NCBI GenBank assembly: GCA_965203735.1
Contig: OZ241909.1
Coordinates: 992,001-1,056,000, forward strand
Length of the DNA: 64,000 bases
Source: Bin55 sp965203735
Lineage (GTDB): Bacteria; Pseudomonadota; Gammaproteobacteria; Pseudomonadales; Azotimanducaceae
Direction: 5' to 3'
The notes beneath the pieces are model-generated. The model was not told the DNA's origin and searched no databases. It was given only the letters and a program-made list of their open reading frames with translations. This document shows, in pieces, positions 17,974 through 28,000 of this stretch. Each line of letters starts with the position of its first letter. Within the stretch, counting starts at the first letter, position 1. The translations under genes and the position numbers were made by a program.

Positions 17974-19586
17974 GTGCTGGACCTCAAACGATAGCGCTGA
18001 ACTTTTCCTGTTGCCGTCTTGGGCAGTTCGTCCACAAATACAACAGATCTTGGGTACTTGTAGGGAGCAATGGTTTCTTTCACGTGGTCCTGAAGCTCTT
18101 TCGTTGTGTCTTCGCCCGGTTGTATACCCTCAGCGAGTACAACGTGTGCTTGAACAATGGACCCTCTCGCTTCGTCGGGAACTCCGACTACAGCGCACTC
18201 AACAACGCTTGGATGAGAAAGAAGCGCAGCCTCGACTTCTGGTCCTGCAATGTTGTAGCCAGAAGAAATAATCATGTCGTCGCTTCGTGCCGCGAAGTGA
18301 AAGTAACCCTCTGAGTCTTGCGAAAACGCGTCACCACAGATATTCCAACCATCGCGAACGTACTCAGTCTGCCGATCTCCACCCAGATACCTGCACCCTG
18401 TCGGGCCTCGCAAGGCCAAACTACCTGTCACACCTGGCTCTACTTCCTGACCATCTGCATCGACAACCTTTGCTTCGTATCCCATCACTGGCTTGCCAGT
18501 GCAGGAACCTCGGTGGTCTCTGATGCGATTGCTAATAAATATGTGCAGAAGTTCCGTGGTACCAATCCCATCCAGGATTGGTCTGTCAATCTTTTCCATC
18601 CACTCATCGTATATGGGGCCGGGCAAGGTCTCGCCTGCGGATACTGCTAGGCGTAGCGATGAGATGTCTTGGTCTTCCACAGACTGTAAAACCACTCGAT
18701 ATGCTGTTGGGGCTGTAAAGCAAATTGTCGCTCGATGTCGTGCGATGATTTCTCCCATCACCGGTGGAGCAGCGGCTTCGTACAAGACGCTAGCCGCACC
18801 AAAACGAAGGGGAAAGATTGCCAACCCTCCCAAGCCGAAGGTGAAGGCTAGCGGCGGCGACCCCACGAAGACATCATCAGGAGTAACTCCAAGTATTTCT
18901 CTCGCGTAGCCGTCTGCAATGATCAGTAGATCGCGATGAAAGTGCATTGTGGCTTTTGGTTCACCAGTAGAGCCAGAAGTAAACGCCAGCAAAGCGACAT
19001 CATCTTGGGAAGTTTCAACTGAGGTAAAGTGCGATGGCTTGTTGATTGCTAGACGATCGAGTTCCGAGTCGTGGCCCGCGGTTCCATCAAATCCCACAAC
19101 TGATCGTAGCACTGGACATTGTCTTTGGCACTCCAGCAACTCATCCATTAGCCGGGAGTCGCAGAGGGCGTGACTAACTTCTGCTTTCTCAACGTACTTC
19201 ACTAACTCCGTTGCCCGAAGCAAGGGCATTGTGTTAACCGCTACTGCTCCCACCTTTGTGACGGCTAACCAGCATGCAACAAATGCGGGGTTGTTTGCGG
19301 ACCGGATGAGTACTCGATTGCCTGGTCTTACATTTAGATCGTCAACTAGTGCGTGAGCGAGCTGATTAGTCCAGTCGTTGAGTTCTCGATATGTTCTTTG
19401 CCGATCTTGCCCAATCAGTGCAGTTCGATCACCGAATCCCTTGGCGACCATTGATTCCGTGAGCTCGGAGGCCGCGTTAAGCCGATCGGGATAGTTAAAT
19501 CCATCCAGCAATAGATCTGGCCAAGTATGGGAGGCTGGTAGATGATCACGTGCGAACGTGTCTTCGTGCGCAGACGGTCTTAACAT
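17970..19586 (-). CDS. 2-aminobenzoate-CoA ligase
   Basis: A 538-residue benzoate-CoA-ligase-family enzyme. FTSGSTGEPKA near residue 185 binds ATP, DGIGTTELLH is the A5 motif, and TATGKVQRYRL near the C-terminus holds the catalytic lysine. The N-terminus (HLPASHTWPDLLLD) matches 2-aminobenzoate-CoA ligases. Activation of anthranilate to 2-aminobenzoyl-CoA is also the role expected from context: kynA and kynU follow by overlap, and the 2-aminobenzoyl-CoA monooxygenase/reductase lies upstream on the same strand. A benzoate or salicylate ligase is less likely here. Confidence 0.88.
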   Translation of the reverse strand: MLRPSAHEDTFARDHLPASHTWPDLLLDGFNYPDRLNAASELTESMVAKGFGDRTALIGQDRQRTYRELNDWTNQLAHALVDDLNVRPGNRVLIRSANNPAFVACWLAVTKVGAVAVNTMPLLRATELVKYVEKAEVSHALCDSRLMDELLECQRQCPVLRSVVGFDGTAGHDSELDRLAINKPSHFTSVETSQDDVALLAFTSGSTGEPKATMHFHRDLLIIADGYAREILGVTPDDVFVGSPPLAFTFGLGGLAIFPLRFGAASVLYEAAAPPVMGEIIARHRATICFTAPTAYRVVLQSVEDQDISSLRLAVSAGETLPGPIYDEWMEKIDRPILDGIGTTELLHIFISNRIRDHRGSCTGKPVMGYEAKVVDADGQEVEPGVTGSLALRGPTGCRYLGGDRQTEYVRDGWNICGDAFSQDSEGYFHFAARSDDMIISSGYNIAGPEVEAALLSHPSVVECAVVGVPDEARGSIVQAHVVLAEGIQPGEDTTKELQDHVKETIAPYKYPRSVVFVDELPKTATGKVQRYRLRSST

Positions 19587-19671
19587 TCACACCTCTCTTG
19601 CGTGAAATTTATGGACAGAGATTTGATTCGGTTGCCAGACGAACGACAATATTGAAAGTGAGTTTTGTTGA

Positions 19672-20478
19672 CTATTCTCCTTTGAAAGTAGGTTGCTGCT
19701 TTGCGACAAACGAGCGATATGCATTCTGAAAGTCTTCTGTCTGCATGCATAGAGCTTGTGCTTGCGCCTCAGATTCAATCGCCTGTTCTAGCGACATCGA
19801 CCACTCCTGAGCAAGCATCGTCTTTGTCATCATATTTGCAAACCCTGGTCCAGCGGCAATCCTTGTTGCTAGTTCCACTGCCACGTTATCAAGTTCGGGT
19901 TGTGCAACAACTTGGTTGAAAAACCCCCAACGCTCTCCTTCGTCTGCGGTCATTGATCGACCCAGAAGCAGCAATTCGGACGCGCGGCCCTGCCCAATGA
20001 TTCGGGGCAGTATTGCACATGCTCCCATGTCGCAACCGGCTAGACCCACACGATTAAACAAGAACGCGACTCTAGCTTCAGGCGTGGCAACACGAAGATC
20101 GCAGACCATAGCCATGATCGCGCCGGCACCAGCACACACTCCATCAACCGCAGCGATGATTGGAGTCCCGCAATTGAGCATGGCTTTTACCAAGTCTCCA
20201 GTCATTCGCGTGAACTCGAGCAGACGCTTGGTGTTCATTTCAGTGAGGGGACCAATAATGTCGTAGACATCTCCGCCGGAGCAGAAATTGCCTCCGTTGG
20301 ATTGGACGACTACACACTTGACATCGTCATCGAGCCTAATGCCTTGAAACCAATCACGCATTTCGGCATAGCTATCGAATGTCAGCGGATTTTTGCGATC
20401 AGGACGATTGAGGGAAATTTGCGCAATTCCGTCCGAAATTGCACAGTTGAAGTGCTTTGTTTCGCTCTTAGCGGACAT
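19672..20478 (-). CDS. Crotonase-fold protein of the 2-aminobenzoyl-CoA cluster
   Basis: A 268-residue enoyl-CoA hydratase/isomerase-superfamily protein. The oxyanion-hole segments NFCSGGDV and GVCAGAGAIMAM and the C-terminal ILPRIIGQGRASELL are clear. Both glutamates used by classical enoyl-CoA hydratases appear to be replaced (Ile in GAGAIM and a non-acidic residue near FNRVGLAG), while an aspartate occurs in GCDMGA. The enzyme therefore probably catalyses a different reaction on a cyclic CoA thioester, such as hydration, deamination or ring hydrolysis. I start it at ATG 20478 with GAGG upstream; the frame to 20514 begins with GTG and has no such site. It lies between the SDR and the CoA ligase. 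Confidence 0.8.
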   Translation of the reverse strand: MSAKSETKHFNCAISDGIAQISLNRPDRKNPLTFDSYAEMRDWFQGIRLDDDVKCVVVQSNGGNFCSGGDVYDIIGPLTEMNTKRLLEFTRMTGDLVKAMLNCGTPIIAAVDGVCAGAGAIMAMVCDLRVATPEARVAFLFNRVGLAGCDMGACAILPRIIGQGRASELLLLGRSMTADEGERWGFFNQVVAQPELDNVAVELATRIAAGPGFANMMTKTMLAQEWSMSLEQAIESEAQAQALCMQTEDFQNAYRSFVAKQQPTFKGE

Positions 20479-20594
20479 ATCGTGAACCTCGCAAGCTGTT
20501 CGCGATCCGTTCACAGTTGAGACTCACTCTTGAAGAAAAGTGCGTCGAGTCGGGACGGACTGATTCACGTGTAGAGCGCGAGTGGTACAAGTTT

Positions 20595-21338
20595 CTAGAT
20601 TTCTCCTCCTGATAGACACAGTGTATGTCCATTTACAGCACTCGAGGATTCCGAGCACAACCATTTCACTGCGCTTGCGACTTCCTGCGCCTCAATGAAT
20701 CTCTCTTGTGGATTGTTCTTGCGTAGCATCTCGTTTGCTCGTTCGTAAAGCAAGCCGGTCTTGACTTCGATGTTACGCAGCGTACGTTCGAGAAGGGGCG
20801 TGTCAGTGTAGCCCGGACAGATCGCATTGACCGTGATGCCTGAGGTCGCAAGTTCCAAAGCAAGCGAGCGCATGAGACCCACCACCGCATGCTTGGATGC
20901 GGTATAGGCCGAAACGTATGCGTAGCCTTTTAGGCCGGCTGTAGATGCAATCACAATCATTCTTCCCCAACCCTCTGATCGCATGTCGTCTAGTGCAGCT
21001 TTCCACACATTGAAGACCCCGATTGTGTTGACAGAGAACATGTCACTTAGGAGCGTTGGGTCAGTTCGTTCAAACGGCTCGCTCTTCGCAGCTCCAGCGT
21101 TGGCCACGACAATCGAGATTGGCCCTTGATCGGACCGTGCTTTCTCGAAGACATCGTTCACTGCATCAAAATCAGAAACGTCGCAGACGTGATAGGGAAG
21201 GCCTTGTGCTTGTAGCCTGTCTTCGGATCGACCCAAAATAGTGACGCTTGCACCTGCATCGTGCAATTGCTTAGCGGATTCTGCTCCGATTCCGGAACCA
21301 CCACCTGTGACGACCACATGTTTCCCAGACACACTCAA
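20595..21338 (-). CDS. Short-chain dehydrogenase/reductase
   Basis: A 247-residue Rossmann-fold SDR: TGGGSGIG binds NAD(P), NAGAAKS follows, and the catalytic Ser-Tyr-Lys are in ASTAGLKGYAYVSAYTASKHA. It should oxidise a hydroxyacyl-CoA or related alcohol formed from the dearomatised ring, which is how SDRs function in CoA-dependent aromatic degradation. The frame runs back to 21461 inside the monooxygenase/reductase gene. I start it at TTG 21338, which overlaps that gene's TGA; a GTG two codons later is possible. The same TTG-on-TGA arrangement occurs at kynU. Confidence 0.85.
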   Translation of the reverse strand: MSVSGKHVVVTGGGSGIGAESAKQLHDAGASVTILGRSEDRLQAQGLPYHVCDVSDFDAVNDVFEKARSDQGPISIVVANAGAAKSEPFERTDPTLLSDMFSVNTIGVFNVWKAALDDMRSEGWGRMIVIASTAGLKGYAYVSAYTASKHAVVGLMRSLALELATSGITVNAICPGYTDTPLLERTLRNIEVKTGLLYERANEMLRKNNPQERFIEAQEVASAVKWLCSESSSAVNGHTLCLSGGEI

Positions 21339-23629
21339 ACTTGATTGGCCTGGTCCGCTTCTCGGTCGGCCAAGCGCCACAACTGATCTCGACCCTGCAA
21401 GTAGGGCGATGGCCAGTCTTCCTCGCGATCTCCGATTTCGGTTGCTCGATGGAGGGTCCAATATGGATCAGCCAAATGCGGTCTTCCGATACAAACAAGA
21501 TCTGCTCGACCTGCCAACAGAATGGAATTTACATGGTCAGCTTCGTAGATATTGCCTACTGCTATCGTCTTCAAATTGCCGTCGTTTCGGATTCGATCCG
21601 ATAGGGGAGTTTGAAACATTCGACCGTACACCGGCTGTGCGTCCGTAGTGGTTTGACCAGCAGACACGTTGATTATGTCCGCTCCCGCTTCCGCAAACAT
21701 CTTTGCGATCTGAACGGCATCCTTGGGTGTTACACCTTTGTCGTCCAACCAGTCAGTCGCGGATATTCTGACCGAAATCGGCTTGTGATTCGGCCACACA
21801 GAACGCATGGCACGCAATACACCCATCGGATAGCGCATACGATTCTCAAGTGATCCCCCATAGGCGTCGGTTCTTGCGTTCGAAACTGAAGAGATAAAGG
21901 AAGAAATAAAGTAGCCGTGTGCCGCATGGAGCTCAATCATGTCGAAACCAGCCGCATCGGCCATTTCAGTTGCTGCAACAAACTGGCGCTTGATTTCGTC
22001 CAAGTCTTCCTGAGTTGCTTCTCGTGGATTAGAGTTCTGGGACGACCACGGAATGGGCGAAGCAGACACCACTTCCCAGTTTCCACTTGGAAGCGGCTCA
22101 TCCATTCCCTCCCATCCGATTCGCGTGGATCCTTTACGTCCTGAATGACCAATCTGGCAACAGATCTTTGCATCTGTTTCTTTATGCACAAATTTAGTGA
22201 GGCGCAACCATGCTTCGAGATGTAGGTTGTCGTATAGACCTGGACATCCCGGAGAAATCCTTCCAGTGTCCGACACGCAAGTCATTTCGGTGTAGACGAG
22301 ACCTGCACCTCCCTTTGCCCGCTCTCCATAGTGAACAAAGTGCCAATCAGTTGGACAACCGTCGACTGCCTTGTATTGAGCCATTGGAGAGACCACGATG
22401 CGATTCTTGAGGTCCATGTCGCGTAGCTTGAAAGGTGCAAACATAGGTGGGCGAGTACGTGCGTTGGAAGAGACACCGGCCTGCTCTTGAAACCACCTTT
22501 CGGCCGACTGCAACCAGTCACCGTCTCGCACTCGCAAGTTCTCGTGGCTGATGCGTTGGCTGCGGGTCAGCAGGGAATAGTTCAATTGCATGGGGTCTAA
22601 TTGAAGATAGCGTTCGACATTCTCGAACCACTCGACCGAGTTGCGAGCTGCCGATTGGAGCCGAAGTACTTCCACGCGTCGAGATTCCTCATACTTGGCC
22701 AGAGCATCGCTCAGATTGGGTTCTGTATGGATGAATTTGGCAAGAGCAATTGCCGATTCCAAGGCCAACTTGGTTCCAGATCCAATAGAGAAATGCGCGG
22801 TCGCAGCTGCGTCTCCCAATAGCACGATGTTTTGGAAACTCCAGTGTTCACATAGAACTCTAGGAAAACGTATCCAAGCGGAGCCACGAATATGACTAGC
22901 GTTGGTCATCAGCGAGTGGCCATCCAAGTGTTCAGCAAAGATCTTCTCGCAGACTTCGATGCTCTCCTGCTGAGTCATCTCACCGAACCCAAAGGCCTCG
23001 AAAGTATCTTGGGAGCACTCAACGATGAAAGTTGCAGTGTCTTTGTCGAATTGGTAGGCGTGAGCCCAAATCCAACCATGTTGGGTTGGTTCGAAGATGA
23101 ATGTAAATGCGTCGTCGAACTTCTGGCGGGTACCTAGCCAAACGAAGTGGCAAAGTCGTTTATCGATTTTGGGTTCAAAAGCATGTTGAAACTCGTTGCG
23201 AGTTCGTGAGTTCAGACCGTCACTGGCTACGACTAGGTCGTAGCTCTGGGCGAGCTCAGCAACGTCTTCCACCTCCGTCTCAAATTTCATCGTGATTTCG
23301 AGGCTGTGTGCTCGTTCTTGAAGGATGTTCAGCAGTTTCTTGCGACCGATTCCGCAGAAACCGTGCCCAGATGAGACGAGCCTCTTCCCTTTGTAATGCA
23401 GAGCTATATCGTCCCAATACGCAAAGTGGTTCCGAATGGATGCCTCGCTTATTGGATCGTTTTCGTGAAGCTTGTGCAGGGTGTCGTCAGAGAGTACGAC
23501 GCCCCATCCGAATGTGTCGTCCGGCCTATTGCGTTCAAAAACAGTGATGTCGTGCTGTGGGTTTTGGAGCTTTAGCGATATTGCGAAGTACAGACCGCCA
23601 GGACCGCCGCCCAAACACGCTATTTGCAT
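21335..23629 (-). CDS. 2-aminobenzoyl-CoA monooxygenase/reductase (bifunctional)
   Basis: A 764-residue fusion. Residues 1 to about 375 form a flavin monooxygenase (GGGPGGLYFA dinucleotide motif at 7, LLGDAAATAHF near 270) of the salicylyl-CoA 5-hydroxylase type. Residues from about 395 to the end form an Old Yellow Enzyme-type NADH:flavin oxidoreductase (NRIVVSPMAQY, IELHAAHGYF, GRADLVCIGRPHLADP). This architecture is that of 2-aminobenzoyl-CoA monooxygenase/reductase, which hydroxylates and reduces 2-aminobenzoyl-CoA to a non-aromatic cyclohexene derivative. The ATG at 23629 has GAGGG nine bases upstream, preceded by a 14-bp palindrome. It leads the minus-strand run that includes the CoA ligase and kynurenine genes. 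Confidence 0.93.
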   Translation of the reverse strand: MQIACLGGGPGGLYFAISLKLQNPQHDITVFERNRPDDTFGWGVVLSDDTLHKLHENDPISEASIRNHFAYWDDIALHYKGKRLVSSGHGFCGIGRKKLLNILQERAHSLEITMKFETEVEDVAELAQSYDLVVASDGLNSRTRNEFQHAFEPKIDKRLCHFVWLGTRQKFDDAFTFIFEPTQHGWIWAHAYQFDKDTATFIVECSQDTFEAFGFGEMTQQESIEVCEKIFAEHLDGHSLMTNASHIRGSAWIRFPRVLCEHWSFQNIVLLGDAAATAHFSIGSGTKLALESAIALAKFIHTEPNLSDALAKYEESRRVEVLRLQSAARNSVEWFENVERYLQLDPMQLNYSLLTRSQRISHENLRVRDGDWLQSAERWFQEQAGVSSNARTRPPMFAPFKLRDMDLKNRIVVSPMAQYKAVDGCPTDWHFVHYGERAKGGAGLVYTEMTCVSDTGRISPGCPGLYDNLHLEAWLRLTKFVHKETDAKICCQIGHSGRKGSTRIGWEGMDEPLPSGNWEVVSASPIPWSSQNSNPREATQEDLDEIKRQFVAATEMADAAGFDMIELHAAHGYFISSFISSVSNARTDAYGGSLENRMRYPMGVLRAMRSVWPNHKPISVRISATDWLDDKGVTPKDAVQIAKMFAEAGADIINVSAGQTTTDAQPVYGRMFQTPLSDRIRNDGNLKTIAVGNIYEADHVNSILLAGRADLVCIGRPHLADPYWTLHRATEIGDREEDWPSPYLQGRDQLWRLADREADQANQV

Positions 23630-23643
23630 TCGCCCGTACCCTC

Positions 23644-23657
23644 GGCGACTAGTCGCC
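23644..23657. promoter_or_regulatory. Perfect 14-bp palindrome before the 2-aminobenzoyl-CoA genes
   Basis: GGCGACTAGTCGCC lies 14 bases upstream of the monooxygenase/reductase ATG, just before its GAGGG ribosome binding site. A second imperfect dyad (GAGATAAG / CTTAGTCTC, 23685-23709) follows. The gap is the divergent control region shared with the arylformamidase gene. An operator for a pathway regulator is likely, but no regulator gene is present in the window. Confidence 0.45.
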
Positions 23658-23870
23658 AGCGGCTGAGAAACCGCCTACATCAATGAGATAAGTAGTGTAT
23701 CTTAGTCTCGCACTCAATTCTGATCGATTGGCTAGAGCTGTCAGAGTTCTTCAACGTGCCGACTGTGTAAATTTCTGTCGATTTGGTGTGCCACAGGGTT
23801 GGATTGGTATGCATGTTAAAAAGGAACAAGACCAAAGTGTGTCCATACAACTGATTCATTGCAAGGCTCA

Positions 23871-24686
23871 ATGGCAAAAATAGACTGGGACGAAGCGTTC
23901 TCAAACGCGAAGTACATTCCCCAAGGTACGTCCTATCCTCAAAAGTGGAAGAACGCTTCTTCGTCTTTTGTTGATCAATGGGAGCACGTTGAGCTCAACA
24001 TCGCCTACGGGTCACATCCACGGCAAGTATTCGACCTGATTTCTCCCGAGTTCTGTCCTCTCGGCTTGGCGGTTTTCATTCACGGAGGCTATTGGATTGA
24101 CTTCGACAAGTCATACTGGTCCCACATGGCAAAAGGAATGTGTGAACACGGCTGGGCTGTTGCGATCCCAAGCTATGTACTGGCACCGGAGGCACGCATA
24201 TCGGAGATCACGAACATGATGGCATCGATGATTGAACAGAGCGCTGACCTGATCGCAGGACCTATTCTTCTAGTAGGGCACTCTGCTGGTGGTCACCTAG
24301 TTACCAGGATGGCCTGCAAGAATGTGAACATGGCGAGCAACACTCGATCTCGGATCCGAAGGTTCGTTTCCATTAGTGGCATTCATGACCTGCGGAATCT
24401 GCTCCATACCCAGATGAACGACAAACTTCAGCTAACCCTCGAGGATGCTGTCTCCGAGAGTCCATCTTTGCAAGAACCCGTTGAGGGTATTTCGTTATTG
24501 ACTTGGGTGGGATCGAAGGAGAGGCCTGAATTCCTCAGACAATCTGAGATTCTTCATGAAAAGTGGAAGAACAAGATCAGTAGAGCTGGAAACGTTGTTG
24601 AGAACGGCAGACATCACTTTGATGTCATCGAATCGATGAGCGCTAAGGAAAGCGTTCTGGTAAGGTCGGTCTTGGGTGCTACTTGA
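23871..24686 (+). CDS. Kynurenine formamidase (arylformamidase), alpha/beta-hydrolase type
   Basis: A 271-residue alpha/beta hydrolase with the oxyanion motif HGGYW near residue 70 and the nucleophile in GHSAGGH near 139, the combination found in eukaryote-like AFMID/BNA7 arylformamidases. The C-terminal GRHHFDV supplies the catalytic histidine. It would hydrolyse N-formylkynurenine to kynurenine, the step missing between kynA and kynU on the other strand. I use ATG 23871 (AAGG five bases upstream) instead of the TTG at 23859. It is transcribed divergently from the rest of the pathway across a 241-base gap. It is not the KynB metal-dependent type. Confidence 0.85.
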   Translation: MAKIDWDEAFSNAKYIPQGTSYPQKWKNASSSFVDQWEHVELNIAYGSHPRQVFDLISPEFCPLGLAVFIHGGYWIDFDKSYWSHMAKGMCEHGWAVAIPSYVLAPEARISEITNMMASMIEQSADLIAGPILLVGHSAGGHLVTRMACKNVNMASNTRSRIRRFVSISGIHDLRNLLHTQMNDKLQLTLEDAVSESPSLQEPVEGISLLTWVGSKERPEFLRQSEILHEKWKNKISRAGNVVENGRHHFDVIESMSAKESVLVRSVLGAT

Positions 24687-25012
24687 CTCAAAACGGAGTG
24701 GCACAGTAAACGTCTCAAGCAATCCTTAGTCGAGTCGTTACCCTTCAGAACCAAGACTCTAAGCATTTAGAAGTCTTCTTGATCGTTCAATCCTTGCATA
24801 CATCGCCCTAAATCGAGCATTTGGCATGTTTCTTGCTAGCCCAATTAGAGGAAAGGGAATAAGGTCACGGGGTATGCCAACTGATGCGCAAGCAAGAGTC
24901 GCGTGGCTAGCTAATCGAGACACGTATTCCCTGATTCAAGCGATCCTCGATCCACAAATGGATCCGTTCGTTATTCGAGCTCTCCTCCTGAGCTCCACTA
25001 GGAGTTGAGAAC
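24687..25012 (+). other. Intergenic region with a short unassigned open frame
   Basis: An open frame runs from about 24762 to 25008 (ATG at 24826, 60 residues) and ends four bases before the next gene. Its sequence has some protein-like hydrophobic content upstream of the ATG, but I do not recognise it. It could be a small gene, a decayed 5' partner of the following permease-like gene, or chance. The ribosome binding site AGGAG of the next gene lies at its 3' end. Confidence 0.3.
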
Positions 25013-28000
25013 ATGAACGCTTCCAATCTCTGGGCTGTTGTCTCTGCAGAACTACGTTCTGGCCGACGGCTCATTCGCACGTGGGTTTTTGTGGCTATAG
25101 CGTTAGTTGCTGTGGGTTTCACATGGCTGTGGTACAGCTTAGGACATACATTTGTGTCGTGGGTTTCCCCTTTTGCGGGCTTACTTGGACCCCACTACAT
25201 CGTCTCGAACCTAGGAAGCACGATCGTGCTTTTGTTCTCCGTAGGGATCATCTTTCTAGCTTTTGATGTTAGGACGAGGGATCTGAGAGACCGAATCCAA
25301 GAAGCAATCGATACATGTCCTATTTCGAATTTTGAACTCTTGCTGGGCAGACTACTTGGAGTCCTGCTACTTCTAGCGATTCCTGCGATCACGATGATTT
25401 TGATTCTGTGGCTATTGGGATTTGTTGCCGAAGTTGCTAATTTCAGATTTGGTGCTACTAGCGAGCCGATCAGTGTTGTGTCGTTTCTAGTCTGGGACAT
25501 CGTCCCCAACCTATTTCTGTGGGGCGCGCTAACAGTCTTCGTCGCCGTCGTTGTTCGTTATCGGCTCTTGGTCGTTGTGATCGTGGGCGGATTGCTCTTT
25601 GCCTATTACTCACTGAGCAACAGAATTCCATTCTTCCTAGCGCCTGCTTTGTCGACATACACCGGAGCTGATGCCTATCCGTCTGCTCTTGCGCCTCAAT
25701 TCTTTAACTTGGATATCTTTCTCAATCGGGCTTGTATTTTGCTTTTCGCTGGTGGCCTGCTCGCTGTTGTCTCAACAATTCTTCCACGGCAGAGTCCTCA
25801 AGGAAGAAATGTCCGAATTTTGACAGCTGGAACTGTATCCGTCGCACTTTCCGTATTTGGGGTTCTTGGTCTGGTTCAAGCCAAGCTCGGAGAGTTTCGA
25901 CTGGCAGAATCTTGGGCTGCACATCACGCGCAGTATCGATCAGATTCTCAAACAAATATCGAATCGATCAGTGGAAGAGTGGAGATTTTTCCGGGACGAA
26001 AAATCGAACTCGATCTGCTACTGGAAATGTCCTCATCAACGTCGAAGTCTGGAGATGTGTGGCTAGTCGCGCTCAATCCGGGATATCGCGTCAAGACTTT
26101 GGAACTGAACGGTAGCCCAGTGAGTGATTTTGAGTTTGAGAATGGTCTGATCAAACTCCCAGCGCGGGACACAGACACTGGTGCAGCAAAATTGAGGTTG
26201 ATCGCCAGCGGCGTTCCAGATCCGATGTTCGCTTACTTGGATAGCTCTCTAAAGTGGACCGAAATGGACTATATGCAAGCTCGAGGAGCGTTCCGTTTTG
26301 GCACGAAGTCATACATGTTCCATCCACAATTTGTAGCTCTCCTGCCGGGGGTGAGTTGGTTTCCCGCTTCGGGTTCGGCGTTCGGCGTGAGCAATTGGGA
26401 AGTTCGACCTCAGGACTTCTTCGATCTTGACATCGAGGTGTCGGTACCTAGAAATTGGACTCTTGCCGGTCCCGGTGCTCGAGAGTTGGTAGAACAGGCC
26501 AGGAGAACCACGTTTCGTTTCAATCCGAAAAATCCTATTCCTGAACTTGCCTTGGTCGGTTCGGTCTTTGAACGGCGATCTATGACGGTGGAAGGCATCG
26601 AGTTCGAGCTGCTTCTCAGCAAGAAACACACAACAAACCTGGAGACTTTAGAGGACGTCGTTCCTGCGCTGAGAGATTGGATTGGGGAGACACTTAATAA
26701 GGCTAGAGAAATGGGGTTGGAATACCCATACGATTCCTTGACTTTCGTAGAAGTGCCTGTCTCTATGAGGGTTTACGGTGGCGGATGGAGAATGGACAGT
26801 GTATACACTCCACCGGGCATTCAAATGCTCCGTGAATCTGGTTTTCCCATAGCCCGGTTCGACTATCTCATTGAAGCACAGCGCGCCGAACTAGACGACC
26901 CTGAGGTGCTAAGCAATTACATGCTTGATCTCCTCAGAACGTACTTCCAAAACGACTTTGATGGTGGTAACCCGTTTTTGCACTTCGGAACAAAATACGT
27001 TGCTCATCAGACCCTGCCAGAAGGTCGAGGTGCTCTAGCCGCGGACTTTCTAATCACCGAACTTGCTAACGATCTCCTGACGAGCGAAGAGGGTTATTTT
27101 TCGGTCCAGACTGCGTTGTCGGGAGACGTTTTATCCCGTGTCTCAAACTCAACTATAAATTCAGGAGGAGGATTTGGATCAAATGCTTCATTTGAGAATC
27201 TGAACTGGCGAGGGCAATTTAGTAGGAAACCCTCAGTTTGGGAACTCATGATCGAATCCCCTCTAAGCGAGTTGGACTTTGAAGGAAACCCAATCGACGC
27301 ATATCACGTATTGCTTCTCAAAACTAGCGAAATTTCTGAACAGATCCTGGAGTTTGGAGGAGAAGAGAAAGCTGGTGCATTTTTGAGTGAGTTAGTCAGT
27401 CGGTACCAAGGCGAGAGCTATGACGAGGAAGATCTTCTTGAAACAGCAGCCGACATTGGACTGGACTTAAACTTCATCCTCGGAGATTGGCTCCACAGCG
27501 TTGGATTGCCAGGGTTTGTTGCAGCGGAGCCAAAGGTCGAACGACTAGCAGATTCCAGTAATGGGGAACTGATCTACCAGACCAGTTTTGTGATTCGGAA
27601 TGACGAACCTACTCCCGGCGTTGTGGGTGTTTCCTATGTTGACGACTTGAGCTCTGAAGAGGTGACGCTAGAGACTCTAAGGATTGATGGTTTGACCTCG
27701 ATTCGCATTGCATTTCAAAGTAGTTTTCCTCCAACAAGAGTCGTAATTGAACCCTACCTGTCTCTCAATCGAGAAGTTTTTGAACTAAGCATCCCAAGGA
27801 GAGAAGATCACGAAATTTCAGACGTTCCGATATTGCCTTATACAGCTGAGGTGGAATGGGAGCCGTTCGATAGCAAAGTGTTAGTTATCGATGATCTCGA
27901 CGATGGGTTTTCGTCCATTGGACAGTCGGACGAAAGTGAAGAGTCAGCGGTCGATCCATTGATACCCAAGTGGCTAACATTCATATTGGGAGTGGATGCG

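Noticed and set aside
21339..21461. N-terminal extension of the SDR
   Set aside because: Basic, low-quality sequence lying inside the monooxygenase/reductase gene; the Rossmann fold starts right after 21338.
24826..25008. 60-residue frame as a gene in its own right
   Set aside because: No recognisable domain and no clear ribosome binding site. It is kept only as a note in the intergenic entry because it ends so close to the permease-like gene.
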